Counted from the stretch's first letter, positions 34,198-45,960 are shown. The stretch is 64,000 bases of DNA from Acephala macrosclerotiorum (GCA_014904845.1 MU119222.1:186001-250000), one strand, 5' to 3'. Numbers and translations: made by a program. Notes: generated by a model from the sequence alone, not told the origin.

Positions 34198-34479
34198 CTA
34201 CTTCTCTCTGGAAGCCCTGCCCTCGGCGGCACCGGTAGCGGCTGCAACAGCTGCTCTGTTCTCTTCCCTGGCAGGCATCTCCTTTCTGACCTTCACATAG
34301 GTGCCCACTGCCAGCACTCTCACCGCATTCCCGAAGTACTCTCCCCACAAGCTCGACTGAGCTAGGCCACAGATTGTTCCGCCATATCTGAGTCCAGGTA
34401 TCTCTCTCGATGCTATCGATTTCCTCTGATCGTGCCTGGGTAGCTTCGGAGATAAGAGAATCTTGAAAGAGCGACACAC
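34198..34479 (-). other. Possible gene fragment, low support
   Basis: A 93-codon frame ends in an Ala/Glu/Arg-rich coding-like segment (KEMPAREENRAAVAAATGAA). An overlapping frame upstream also has amino-acid-like composition, so this may be the end of a spliced or broken gene. No family is recognised and no exon structure could be fixed. Confidence 0.2.
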
Positions 34480-35251
34480 AATTCGTCGCCCATGACCATA
34501 GGTTCCCTTTTGTTTTATGTTTAATTGTAGTCCTTAATTTATTATGCATGTTTTTCACAAGCCCAACAAAAGAACCTTTGATCTATTTCATTCAAGCTTA
34601 TTTGTTGAAGTACTTCCTCCGAAGATCGCACTTCCCCTATCCGAAGCGACTCTCGCTTCCACTAGCTCGTTCGCTCTCCCAAGAAATCAAAACAACAAAA
34701 AAGAATCCAAAAAAATCATCGCGCTCTACGAAAATGCCGAAAAAATTTCACAGAACCCAAAAGCAAAAGAGTTCGGCCACCGGACGGCTTTACATCTCTT
34801 GTCGAATCGTTTCGTTCGCGGTGGCGTGTGAGGAACTGTCCCCCGAAATTGGCGAATGCTCTTTCAGCTCGGGCCAGGCGTTACTTGTCATTTATCCACC
34901 TCTTAACCCATCGTGACCTGATTCACCTGCCTAAGTGAACTGCTTCGGGTGGGTTGTTGCGAATCATTTGCTTATTTAAATCTATAGGGGTTGTTCGGTG
35001 GTCGGGAGTTTGAATATTTTTATGGTGGGGCTAGGGTCCGGCGAGTGACGTCTTTGGTGTGAGGGGAGGGCACGGAGGTAGGCAGATATATATGCCGGAT
35101 AAAGAGTCGTGATTAATGGGGAAATATGTTTTGGGTGCAGTGCGTTGTTATTTCGATCTGTCTGCCTTCTACCTTACGCGTCGCGCCTTCTTTTGCTTCT
35201 GCTCTCAGGTCTTCATCCACACTCACAGCACACCTCACATCATCAACCTCC
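34480..35251. other. Intergenic, no gene seen
   Basis: Contains an A-rich and a T-rich stretch and a TATATAT motif near 35086. No gene is supported. Confidence 0.4.
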
Positions 35252-35885
35252 CTAATCTGAATCATCGACCTTATCATCAACTAGATCTTCTCCTCCCTTC
35301 GCATTCGAGTACGCATCCAAGCCTGCCTCCAAACTCTTCTGCGCGCGTTTGTCCAAGATCTCTACCTCCGGCTTCAAGCTGGAGGGGCATTTCTCAATCA
35401 GGATTTTCGTCAGGTCGTGAGATGTGCCTTCGTTCTTCTGCATTCCCTTTCTCACAATGCCTGAGAAGTTGTTAGCGCGTTAAGGATGGAGTAAGAGGGC
35501 ATGAGAATGGGAGAGGTGAAGTACCAGAAACATGCATCTTATCGAAGAACGGCTTGTTGAGGACAGTGAACTCCATCTGCTTCTCTTGTTGGGTGACGAT
35601 GCGATCCATCTTTACAATGATTTCTTTCAATTCGGCTTCTGTGGGCGAAAGAGTCTGTGAAGGATTCTTAGCTAGAGTCTCGAAGTACGGAAGTGTGGGT
35701 GGGGGGAGGAGACGAACACTCAACTCTTTAGAACCTTTTTTGTAGGTTGCTGTGATAGAGTTTCCCTTGCGAGCTGCCTTGATAACATCTTTCACCGCGA
35801 TTTTCTCTGCTCCTTTAGAGGTGATGACATTGAGCTTCGTCATCTTTCGCTCGGCGTCGTCGAGGCATTTTTTCACTTTGTCCAT
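35252..35885 (-). CDS. Unknown helical protein, 189 aa, 2 exons
   Basis: Exon 1 is 35525-35885 and exon 2 is 35252-35460; the 64-bp intron has a GTACTT donor, GCTAAC branch site and CTCAG acceptor, and the join reads KMHVSGIVRKGMQKN. The product is rich in Lys/Glu/Asp, mostly predicted helical by eye, with a short strand-like segment (SITATYKKGSKELSVRLLPPP) and an acidic end (LVDDKVDDSD). No signal peptide or membrane helix is visible. I do not recognise the family; the intact frame over two exons supports a real gene. Confidence 0.65.
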
Positions 35886-36886
35886 GCTGACTAGGAGGGA
35901 AATTGAACAGAAGAAAGTGAGGTAAGATATTCAAATTAGAGCTTTGGGGGATTTGGATGTCCAACTTGGGAAGTCGCCTTTTATAAGAAACATTTGGACT
36001 GCTCTTGGACCTTCGTCCGATCTCTCAATCCTTAGCATCAATGCATATTGTAACCGGCACAACGGGAGTCCGTGCAGAATCAACGTATTCGTTTACAGGT
36101 GGGCTTCTGAATTGGTCAATCTTTGAAACAATCGAAAGTTTTGACGATTGGTGAGTTTTGTCCTGTTTCTAGAAACTCTCACGGCATGAGTCTCGTCCAC
36201 AGTGCGCGTACGACTGCTCCACGTTCCGTAATGGTGGGGGCTTCCATACTGCACAGTGTAAACAGCGACACTCAACAGGACAATCTAAGTGCTTTTTCCA
36301 GTCTTTATCGTTTCGTCAAAGTTACCATGTTTTATCCTATGTCTTTCACCGGGTTGAACTCGAGGAGAGTCTATGGCATCATCAACATGAACACCAACAC
36401 TTCCTAATAGCTGTCTCCAGCGACGCCCCCTTCGTCCACCCTTGCGTTAACCCATATGGTGAATATATGACGATTATATTGAAATCTCCTCATATAACTT
36501 CCTTCATCGAAGTCTGTTTCAGTAAACAGGTAGCATTTAAGTCGGCGCTTAATCACAGATAGCAGATGTTACTCCTCCTTCCATATTCTCGTTCATATTG
36601 CGTAGTATCAGCTTTCGGCAAATTCGGCCCTATGAGCTCGCTGGGGGCAGCCTTCACTTGTTCCACCAAGGTAGGGTGATTGCGGCGAACCACAGAAAGA
36701 TAATGGTGAAATAGTAGGCAGGGTATTCGAACTTGGGTTCCCACCTTTACGGCCAACCCCTGGGGCTGGTAGACGTCGAAACTGCCCGCCAAGCTTGCCA
36801 CATAAACTGTTGACCTAAACACTGTTGTTCGGTCTTGAAGAGCTTCAGCTGAGAAAAAAAATATTTTCAATATTCAACATTCCTAT
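35886..36886. other. Intergenic, no gene seen
   Basis: Only short unsupported open frames. Confidence 0.45.
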
Positions 36887-38135
36887 TCATAACTTTGGTC
36901 CAACACTCTGCAACCAAAGGTGGAGAGCTACGATGATTGTGGAGACAGTCCTCAGGTCAGAAGGCTCCTGCAACTCGAACATACCGCATTCGTCAAGTTC
37001 GACGAATACACCATCTTCAGATTGATATCCATCGCGTAGATATCTGGCATATTCAGCAGGGAATTTGCCAAAGACCAGTGAAAAGACGTTCTGGGCAGCA
37101 GATACAAGTGGCACACTAATTAAGTCAGTATCAAAAAAGTTATATGGCGAGAAGGCTTTACATCGTTTCATGCTGCGGGCTACTCTCATCATGAGCACCT
37201 TGAGAAAACATGCCAATTAGGTGCGCAGCTTCCTGTGCTTGCACGCTAGGGGGCTTTTCATCGACGTCATACCAGGACTTGGTCTAGAGTTCTAAGTAAG
37301 CATATATTGAAAAAGACTTAAAGACACCTACCTCAATACTACAGTACGAGTACTTTGAGGCTCGCTGCCAATAGCCATCACGATGTACCCTGTGTACGAG
37401 ACTTCCATCGTTCGTAGTAGAATATATGAGTGCTCCTGCCCCAACAGTGAAAGTATCATGGGTAATACTCCATTCTAGATAGACGGGAGGGTCTGTTTCA
37501 TTTCTTAGAAGCTCAGTGACACATCGTAAGAGCTCATACACGCAAGCATTTGTCGTTATTTCTGACTTAGCTCGATGATCATGACTTGATTGGTCACTTT
37601 GGTCGGATGGAATGAAACTCTCAGAAGAACGATCCTGGCGCATTTTCTTGTTTGGAGGTTGAATGGGGGAAGACGGGAGAGAAGACAGTGAGCAGGGCTG
37701 TGGAGGTGAGGATGAGAGAGCCGAGCTAATTGAGTTCGCGGAAAGTTGAGTTACTTGCGATCTCAGCTCTCGCCGAGGATCAGAGCTAAGAGGAGTTTCG
37801 AGAACTTGTGCTAGAAAGGTGAAGAATGATGCAAATTTGCTAGCGCGTTCACTAAGCTGCTGGTGAGTGTGAATACGCCAATTTTGACCCAAAAGCTTGA
37901 TGGCGGATTGTATTTCCTCGCATTCTTCTATCCACGCCGTAGCTTCACCGATGTAGGGTCCGAGCAGCAGGGGAAATCTCCTCTTTGAAGGTTTCCGTAA
38001 AATCTGAAATGTTTCGATTTCACGTATGTCCCATGAACTGCCTGGTCCAAGAGGATCTTTTCTAGTAGCCAAAGAGTATTTGGGCCACGATTCAAACGAG
38101 TCCTTAAATTCTTGTGGGGTCGAAGGAGTTGGCAT
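36887..38135 (-). CDS. Unknown protein, 384 aa, 3 exons
   Basis: The exons are 37332-38135, 37162-37283 and 36887-37115, with introns of 48 and 46 bp (GTAGGT...CTCTAG; GTAAAG...CTGACTTAATTAG). Splicing removes two stops and keeps one frame to the TAG/TAA-type stop at 36887. The N-terminal 130 residues look globular (SFESWPKYSLATRK, LLLGPYIGEATAWIEECEEI), followed by a Ser/Pro-rich linker with a basic NKKMRQ, then a second globular part (YELLRCVTELLRNETDPPVY). The C-terminal exon begins with VPLVSAAQNVFSLVFGKFP. No known family or membrane segment is evident. It is divergent from the gene at 38388, sharing a 252-bp promoter region. Confidence 0.7.
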
Positions 38136-38387
38136 AGTGCTTCAGTGAAAGGCACGTTGAGATGTTTCAAATTTAATGACATCGTTTGAATCACGAACCT
38201 TATCCGAGAACCATGTGATTCTGAAGCTTATCTAAAATTAATGCGGGGTTACTTTTTCCCATTCCTAAGGCTACCATATCCGCGCACCCCAACGTCATAC
38301 CTCCGTAGCTTACAGGCAGTCATCAACATCAACGAATGCGATTATTTCGTCGCATGGAAGCACTAAACTCGGTCTTCTTCTCTAAAA
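38136..38387. promoter_or_regulatory. Shared divergent promoter of two unknown genes
   Basis: The 252 bp between the two start codons must hold both promoters. No clear TATA box or known operator was picked out. Confidence 0.5.
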
Positions 38388-39393
38388 ATGCCACGTCACT
38401 GGCTCACAACAGTCCGTAGCATCCTTCGGGATCTGAGGCGTGCGAACACCGCGAAGCCCGACGAATCCCAACTTGAGCTATTGAACATAACGATCCGGCA
38501 GACCTATGACTTGTCTGGATTGGAAAACATTTGTATTATCGAAGAATTCCTAAACGAAGAGCCTCGTAAGCAGGAGAGGGATTGTATGATGGCATTATTC
38601 CGCCCCAAGATGTCTGCCGATTTCTGCTCCAAATACGTCTCCTCATTATTGTTTGGCTGGATTGCAGAGGACCTGTCACAGCAAATTGTCGACAGCGTGC
38701 GGATCAAGAGGTTAGAACTTCCTCCTTATAAAAATTTATAGCTAACTCAAGACCTTTACAGGAATCCAATTTTACAGATCCCAAACGACATACATTCCAG
38801 CGGCGTCCGAGCTGAGATGACCGCGTTGTTTCGACAGAAAACGAAAAGCAAGCACCTATACATTTCACTGGTGATTCGAAAGGAGCATCAATCAGATACC
38901 CTGATAACTTCATCTGAGCTCTATACTCTGTTTTCAACAGCTGTGAAACAAGCGTCAAGGCAACCTCTCGTAAACTTTGTCGAGGTAAGTAAACCTCATT
39001 ATATCTTGACGACTGCTTACCTTTATATAGGTGCGTATGCTAGTAGTATACTCGCGGTGGGTGCAGATTGTTACAGCGAAGACGACGCGATCCTATGTTA
39101 CTTCAATCGTTGAAGGGTGGGAGAATATTGCAAGTCAAATGGAGATTTATCAGACACCATGGTTTAATTTCATGGACGTTCCGGGCCAGCAATGTGTATT
39201 ACTTGCTGCATTCGAAGCAACTGGCATGCAAAGTCCCAATGCTAGGGCACGGGTGCCTCTCAGAGATATGGTACCAAGCGAACAAAACTCGAAGTCTTCG
39301 AAGCGTGAGCTTCCCACGGCCGAGGAGTATGGCAACAAGATCAAGAAAACAAGCCACAGACAGGATGGCCCAAAAGAGGCTTTACCGATGTAG
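38388..39393 (+). CDS. Unknown protein, 302 aa, 3 exons
   Basis: The exons are 38388-38710, 38762-38984 and 39031-39393, with introns of 51 and 46 bp (GTTAGA...TTTACAG; GTAAGT...TATATAG). The splice-joined frame reads VDSVRIKRNPILQIPNDIHS and then NFVEVRMLVVYSRWVQIV. It appears to be a soluble alpha/beta protein with a charged, disordered C-terminus (NSKSSKRELPTAEEYGNKIK). No family recognised. It is divergent from the 36887 gene; the next small gene follows on the same strand 272 bp downstream. Confidence 0.65.
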
Positions 39394-39665
39394 CCGATAT
39401 TCAGCGAAGAGGTGGCATATTGATCTGCCAATGTCGACGCAGATCTTTTGAACATGATGCAGCTTGCAGCATAGCAACTAGCGCAATTACTATCCGGATA
39501 TCTCTTTGTCTGAATAAAACGCGTCGGGCGCTAGAGGGAAAGCTCGTAGCGATGAAGTCGCGCACGGATATTTTGACTTCGATCGATTTGTCCCCAAAGC
39601 CTCCTTTCGATGCAATTGACATACACAAGTCTTAGTCCACTGTCGAGCAACTTCGGCACACCATA

Positions 39666-40090
39666 ATGAAACGTGCCGATAAGAGATCACGAATGCCTCC
39701 AATGTTGATGGATCCCGAGCTATCTCTCATAAACCCCCTCAGCATTCAGCTTACCGCAACATTGAGTATCGGAATGCACTGCGACTTCTTAGAACGCGCG
39801 GTGGGTTATCGTGGGAAGGTCATATGCTCGTCCTTGAATGAGAGAGCCATTCGAAGAAGGGTCAGGAAACAAAACATGATTGGAATTCTTCATCGACTGG
39901 TGTATAGGTAATGATTTCAAGATCTCGAATTAGATCTGCGACGCTGACTTTTAGACAGAAACGAGAATCGAAGTCGAAATTCCATCGTCAGCTAGACGAT
40001 TGGTTATCCTCAGTGCAGATTTTCGAAACTAGTAGCAGGGAGAGTGTTTTAAATTTGGAGGGCAGAAGGGTAGAGGAAGAGGAATTTTGA
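39666..40090 (+). CDS. Unknown small basic protein, 125 aa, 2 exons
   Basis: Exon 1 is 39666-39907 and exon 2 is 39955-40090. The 47-bp intron has GTAATG, a GCTGAC branch-like site and TTTTAG, and the join keeps frame (RLVYRQKRESKSKFHRQLDD). The N-terminal half is Met/Leu-rich, the middle is strongly basic (ERAIRRRVRKQN) and the end is acidic (RRVEEEEF). No family recognised. An upstream exon cannot be excluded. An acidic frame on the opposite strand (39988-40311) overlaps its 3' end and is judged less likely. Confidence 0.5.
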
Positions 40091-41325
40091 TTAGGATGAT
40101 ATGATATGCATATCCGCACGGGTCTCCCATCAACATTTTCCTCGGTGTCTTCATCGTCGTCTTCATCGTTGCCTTCCTCTTCTTTCCCCTTTCCTTCATC
40201 GGCCTTGAGATAAATATATAGTGTTCTTGTTCGTGTTTCTTGGGTTGGATGTATTTGGGCTCGTGCTCCGTGGTGGTCTCGATGGATGAATCCCCGCATC
40301 AGTACCAACAATCAATTCCAAAATGCTGATACACTAACAGCTTTGACTGCCACCTTGTTCGTATTGTGGGTTGCAGCAGGCTCTTCGGTTATATATGTCG
40401 GTGAGGGTAAATGCAGAACATATTCCAGGGCTCGCACCCCGGGAATTGCGTTAGCGTGTATTCGTGACGACCTCCCAATCATTTCCCGCTTTAGAGGGTT
40501 GGCAGATTGGGGAAACGATGGCTGCTGTGACGAGAGAATCTGAAGATGGAGTAAGTCACCTGGCCATTCGCTGATCGAGATCTTCAGCTAGACGTTGAAA
40601 AGACACAAGTGGTGCCGGAATTCTCGATATTATCCATCCCTAAAACAATCAAGGTTGGTAGTCATAAAACGCAAGTTCGATTTTTTTCGCGAAATCTCAA
40701 CCTCAAGCATGGTCTCGTTGCGGATTTGTTCCTCGAGCCATCATTCAATCCCTTCAATTTACGTTGCTAGAGATCCTACAACACCGAGAATTTCCTTTAA
40801 TTCTACTTCGAGCTTCTGTCATATGCTTCATCTTCTATGTTGTGAAATGTACTCGGAGCACTCTATCAAGCTAGACTTTGGAAAGGCTGCACACAAAGCG
40901 TTTATACGTGGAGGCTAACTAGTGTTGGTCCTTGCTGCAAACTTCTTTTCCTTTGAATTCTTACACAATATTCCTTCTGATAGCAAATTCGATGGCATCC
41001 GGTGAGGGGAGAGGCAGCCCTTGAAAAGGGGCATTGAATCCTAGAGTAATGGCTTTTGATTGAGGCTTGATTTTTCCCCTTGACTTGGTATCTCTTGAGC
41101 AGACAATGCTGATGATTAGTCCTTTTGAGATGACAGTTGTTAGCTACTTAAATAGAAGAGAAAATTGGTTCTCAGCTCCTACGGCTACCTAGTGGACGAA
41201 GGCGGGGTGAGAGCCTCCACTAATACTTCGGGATCTATTTCACCTAAATTTAAGTTTTTCGAAAGTAGCAGGCCTCGTTGTGAGTCTTTGATAAGAGTGG
41301 ATGGTGGATGATTGGAGTCATATTA
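40091..41325. other. Intergenic, no gene seen
   Basis: Short open frames only. The antisense TC-rich stretch at 40130-40200 is low complexity. Confidence 0.4.
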
Positions 41326-41983
41326 CCCTACAAAAGCACGCTCCAGACTTTTATGCAAAAAAACAGGTGAGAGCACAGACAGCTGAGGAGGCCTTCTAAT
41401 TGGGCGCTCTCATTTGCGACTAGGTCTGCCAAAGAATAAGACAGGAGGTGCTAAGGCTCGGGTGAGCCGCAGCAAGTCTACCTTTATTTCCCATTCTCAC
41501 TGCCTCAAAAGCCCTTGCTCTTTAACTCGGGCTTCCCTTTCTACTTTACCTGCCTATACACATTATACCCGCACACGCTATGCCTGCACACATTATACCT
41601 GCACACGAGGCTCTACCCAAACCAAACTTTTAATTTCAAAATGATTACTTTTACTCTCGTCGAATCGTCTTTTTAACGTTGATATTCAAGAAAATAGACC
41701 TGGAAGCACGTCCAAAACACATCTAGCAACTTTTTTTTTTAACCGGCCTGAAGCATCCCGAGAGTACTCCGAAAAATAAAGGCCCTTGCAAGTGCTCAGA
41801 ATCTCCTCGGGCGGCCTCAACCCTTATTCTCAACCCTTATAAGAGCATACGGAGGCTTATTGACCCCCTTTACGCAATCTCAGAGCCCCTGTAATGTGTT
41901 ACAAGGGTTAAAAGTGGATATTTTCAAGCTTTATAGTTGGTTCCTCCAAAAATTGCATAAAAGTCTGGAGCGTTGCTTTTGTA
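41326..41983. mobile_element. Inverted-repeat DNA element, about 657 bp, non-autonomous
   Basis: The ends are long inverted repeats: ACCCTACAAAAGCACGCTCC then AGACTTTTATGCAA on the left (from 41326) and its near-exact complement on the right (41946-41983). The only differences in the outer 35 bp are a one-base indel. No transposase frame is present. The left third is shared with the degraded copy at 3566. An internal direct repeat of CACATTATACC / CACACGCTATGCC type lies near 41568-41612. No clear target duplication was seen next to the ends. Confidence 0.8.
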
Positions 41984-43073
41984 GGGTTGGAAGAAAGAGG
42001 CCTTTGACGCTTGTGATTTTCTGCGAGGATAATTAAGGGAAGGGGATGATCTGCGCGATTCTCACCGCCTTCTTTATATCGACATTCTTGACGGGTAGTT
42101 GATCTTGTGATCCTTCCTATCACCATTGAGGTCCGAGCTGGCTCCTCTACTAATGAAGGTTGTGATGCTATCTCAATGCGATCTGGACTCTCGTACTTGG
42201 CTTCCTCATTAGCTAGTAGAAAAGATGACCAGTATATTCATCACGGCTATGAAGCGAGTATGTATATTTGGGGTCTAGAGCTTGCCTCTCTGTTCTGATG
42301 CATGTCGGCACTTGCCAATTGCAAGCTCAGGCGCTCGCTTGTGGAGGTGAGGGGTAAAGTGCGGGGTAATATTCCTCCAAAACCCGAATACAAGGAAAAT
42401 TTGAAATGCACAAAGGATACATTCAGCTTTGAAGCACTATTTAATAGAGTGCTTGTGTGAAGTGCGAGTGTTGGAGATGTATCCGGTGTCTCAAAGTGTG
42501 GCCAAAAATGCGACACACCAAGTGCCATCACGCCAAGAACATTTATCAGGACCTGAAATTCTATAAGGCGATAATTGTAGATTCAAGTACCCCCTGAACC
42601 TGCCATCAAAACGACTCGAAGGCCCGCTTCCAAAGTACTTCCAGCGCCAGCACATTCATGTAGCGCTGTGTATCGCTCTATTTGCACATCGAAAAGACAT
42701 ACAGACCAAGACTCAACTCGACTCTCCCAATTAGATGGTTCAGTACTTCACAAGTCAACCGAGTTCGCTTTCCCAAAATCGAAACCGAAAGAGGAAGGAG
42801 GATGTGAGCGCGCGATCAACTCTCAACCTCGCGTTTGACGACACCTTCCAGAGCACAGAATTATTCAACTTTATCCAAATACTAGCTTTTTTTCACATTC
42901 GCCACCTTTGCGCCGCCTGCGAACGCAATCGACAGAAGAACAAACACAAGACTTAGCGCAATCTCTTCACAGTGGCGACGACTGGGGACATCTCTACCGT
43001 CGAGGTTTCTGGCTTGCACAGGGCACTCTGCGCAAACATCAAATTTCAACAATTATACTCTAACGTCTGCACC
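41984..43073. other. Intergenic with one doubtful small ORF
   Basis: A 73-codon frame at 42735-42956 (+) has a basic N-terminus but no supporting features. The rest is the upstream region of the F-box gene. Confidence 0.4.
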
Positions 43074-44166
43074 ATGGGCCAAACTCAGTCCTTCCGCATT
43101 ACCGCCCCGCAAGTCGCTGAATATATATCTGAGGGGAGCTACAGCAATTTGCTTTTCCATAGCACATCCTGCCTCGTGGAACTTCTGGTTGTGCCAATTC
43201 GACCAAGTGATGGGTGGGTGTCCAAACTCTGCTCTGGGTGCCCACAAACCTAATAATAAATGCAGAACTGAGAGTCCTTCTGCTACTGGCAGCCACGAAA
43301 ACCGCAAGTTTCCGAAGCACGCAACATCGATGACACGACGCAACGAATTGGGCCAGGGAAAATCTTCCAAGGATCGCCTTTCGGATCTACCTAATGAGCT
43401 TCTTGGCCTTGTGTTCTGCGATCTTGAATTCGAAGATGCCCTCAATCTCGCTCTCACCAGTCAATTTCTTTGGAAAGTTGGTCGGAAACACTTGCGAAAT
43501 TTCTCCTTGCCCATGCTTGGGAATTGGGCTGGAAAGAATATTGTATGCGTTGGACATGGTGTGGAAGACGGGGACTACCCGCAGAATCTATTTAACGAAG
43601 GCGAGGCGGCCAAGTTTCTTCGATGGAATGGCAATCTCTTCAATTACGTGCGAGACATGGACAGATCCTGCAGAATTGAAAGGCACAGAATGCCACCACT
43701 TGATGCGGTTCCAGCTTCGAGCATAGAAGAGTACCTTCGTCTCTCCAAGTCCGATCGTGCCGACTTCCGCCACGTACTTGGATTCTCGCAATTCTATGGC
43801 ACAAATGAAGATGCATGGGTTCTCCGGAATTTGACTACCAAAGAATTCGTTCGTTCCGAAGCAATTGCTTTAGGACCGGAGTACGTCCACGGACCACACA
43901 TCGATCACATAGGCTTCGGAGAGGTGATTCAATCTCGCACAGGCTGGTCAACACACCCGGAGACGGGTGCCAGATACACAGGGCTTCATCGCGGGGCCTG
44001 GGCGGGTCACGCTTTCGACATCACGACAATGAAGAGACACCTGGAGGAGACTGAAGAGGGAGACTGGAAGGACAGCAGCCAAGAAGTGAGTAAGGAGATT
44101 GCCTCGATCTGGGAGACCCAATTTGGTGATGAATGGCGCCAACATGCGATAAGAGCGAAGAACTAA
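43074..44166 (+). CDS. F-box protein, 346 aa, 2 exons
   Basis: The proposed exons are 43074-43213 and 43266-44166 with a 52-bp intron (GTGGGT...CCTAATAATAAATGCAG). The join reads IRPSDGTESPSATGSHENRK. The F-box is clear: DRLSDLPNELLGLVFCDLEF and then EDALNLALTSQFLWKVGRK, about residues 105-145. F-box proteins are substrate adaptors of SCF ubiquitin ligases. The remainder (GNWAGKNIVCVGHGVEDGDY, LGFSQFYGTNEDAWVLRNLT) matches a fungal F-box family I have seen but cannot name. The MGQTQS start fits an N-myristoylation pattern. If the intron call is wrong, translation could begin at the in-frame ATG at 43330 (MTRRNELG), which leaves the F-box intact. Confidence 0.82.
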
Positions 44167-44610
44167 GAGGTGGTCCGCAAGAAAGTAGAATTCGGCACTG
44201 GTCTCAGTTTCATTCATCCCGCTAAAAGAAGCGCTTCTTCTCTACCATTTCCTTCTCCCCCTCCCGCCGTTTCCCTCCACTCTATGTTGATTATCTCCCT
44301 CTGGTATTTGCCTTCTCCATCAGAAATCATTCACTGTGCATACAGTGAATCGCGAAGCTGTATAAACTTTCATGATTGGGATAGCGATTCGAGGTATCGT
44401 GTCAACAGGGACAATAGAATGATCTGAAGGCTTGATTACTATTAAGACCAAGGACTTTGTGTCCAAGTCTTTGCTCCGTGGCTTTCTTGCCCTTTCTCAT
44501 CAATACAGATATACTCCCTGCTTGATGCAGACGTTCATCAAAGTCTGTTTCCTTTGCGATCGCTAGCTCTGTTTGATACAGAAGCGCTGTTATCCATCCT
44601 TGAATCGACG
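44167..44610. other. 3' region of the F-box gene, no gene seen
   Basis: No coding signal. A diverged relative of the repeat below may occur near 44568 (CTCTGTTTGATACAGA). Confidence 0.4.
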
Positions 44611-44817
44611 TGCTGGCCCTGTTTCAACAGAGACGCAGCTTTTCATCTTCCCAAAGACCAATATGCTGGCCCTGTTTTAACAGAGGCTTAGGTTTCCTTT
44701 CTGCAGTACTGTGTAGCACCAGTAAAACCCTGTGGGAAAAAAGGTTTACTACCAGCCTGAGATCTCTTTGCTCTTGTAGCCTATACTGCCATCTGCTGGC
44801 CTTGTTTCAACAGAGGC
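44611..44817 (+). repeat. Three direct copies of a 22-bp motif with an internal palindrome
   Basis: TGCTGGCCCTGTTTCAACAG followed by AG occurs at 44611, about 44664 (one C-to-T change) and about 44794 (one C-to-T change). Each contains the palindrome CTGTT-TC-AACAG. Spacings are about 53 and 130 bp. Confidence 0.7.
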
Positions 44818-44951
44818 TCTAATTCTCCTTGGAGACTCTCTCCCTTGACTCTCTCTGAGTCTCTGATTTCCTCTCTGATCGTCCCTCTTTTTGACACACA
44901 CACACATACTCCGATTCTCTCCCTCTAATGTCCTTCCTTTGATCTTTTCAT

Positions 44952-45012
44952 TGTTTTTTGTGTTTTTTGTGTTTTTTGTTCTTTTTTTTTGGTTTTGTTT
45001 TTTTGTTTTCTT
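44952..45012. repeat. T-rich (TTTTTTGTG)n low-complexity run
   Basis: Repeats of TTTTTTGTG merge into T runs broken by G; preceded by a short CA array at 44896-44906. Confidence 0.8.
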
Positions 45013-45410
45013 CCCCTCTGATCCTCTCCCTATGACCCATCGCCTTTTTCTTTATGCGCCAGGACTCGATGGGCTCCCCTAACCCGGTGAAGAACCAGAG
45101 GAAAGGGATGAACTCGAAAACGCCGATGCAGGCGGAGTCGCCTCATTCACGGGCGCCATGCCGTATAGGTCTCCAGTCCCTCGAACGCTTTTCTGCGAAA
45201 AAGGTCAGCACATGGGATATGAAAGGGATGGTTGGGGAGAACTTACAGCCTGACTAGGTCAAGCAAGCTGCACAAGACGGAAAAGGGAAGACCGATGGCC
45301 CGCTACCTTGTGCTTTTCTCGTGTTGGGTTACAGCAGAGGGGCCTTACCAACGTCGAGGGTCCAAGACCTGCTAGGCTTGCTAGAGGCCGATACATCTGC
45401 GGGGTGATCA
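45013..45410. other. Intergenic, no gene seen
   Basis: A 67-codon frame at 45054-45257 lacks any support. Confidence 0.4.
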
Positions 45411-45960
45411 GAGGAGGCACTGTATCCCCCGCTCCAGACTACTCTTGAAAAGAGCTTCCTTCAGCACGGTCGAATCAGACTCTAACGGTACGGCCGTTGT
45501 CAAACTTGCAGGGAATTGCACCCCAGCGGCAAGTCGGGCGGCAAAGTGCGTCTTCACCCGAAGGTTACGAATCGCACACTCCTCTGATCTCTTACAAACA
45601 TATATTCCTGAACTAGAGGAGGCACTATTTTCTTTTAGCTCGAGCACCTGCCAACGGAAAGTTTCGTACAGTTTTACAGCAGGGCTGGCGGCAAAGTGTG
45701 TTCGTAACCCGGAGGCGTCGGCACACACTCCTCTAGACAGTTGAAATCGCAACACTCATGCTGTTGAACTGAAGGAGGCGCTATTTTCTTGAGGCTCAAA
45801 TGCACTCTGCAAACAGGAAACCCGTACAATTTTACAGCAGGGGCTGGCGGCAAAATGCGTCCGTCGCTTTCCTTCACCCTAAAAACGGGAAGCCCGTACA
45901 ATTTTACATTAGGGCAGCCAGTAAGCTTTGGCGCACACTCCTTTCAGACAGACAGTGATC
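45411..45960. repeat. Degenerate tandem repeat, about 150-200-bp units, 3-4 copies
   Basis: Landmarks recur in order. GGAGGCRCTR..TTTCTT occurs near 45413, 45618 and 45774; GTACARTTTTACAGCAGGG near 45666, 45823 and (as ACATTAGGG) 45894; GGCGGCAAARTGYGT at 45537, 45687 and 45846; CRCACACTCCTYT near 45575, 45723 and 45932. The frames across it do not persist, so it is not a coding repeat. No known satellite is recognised. Confidence 0.7.

Noticed and set aside
34544..34916. Basic Lys/Gln-rich frames that look like the start of a ribosomal protein
   Set aside because: The resemblance is only compositional; no ribosomal protein motif follows and the two overlapping frames are equally long.
39988..40311. 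Acidic 107-codon frame on the minus strand
   Set aside because: It overlaps the spliced gene at 39666-40090, and its acidity comes from a TTC/ATC low-complexity run.
43189..43265. Alternative unspliced N-terminus for the F-box protein
   Set aside because: That frame lacks family-like sequence, while splicing 43214-43265 joins a MGQ start in frame; the point is not fully settled, so the downstream ATG is noted as fallback.
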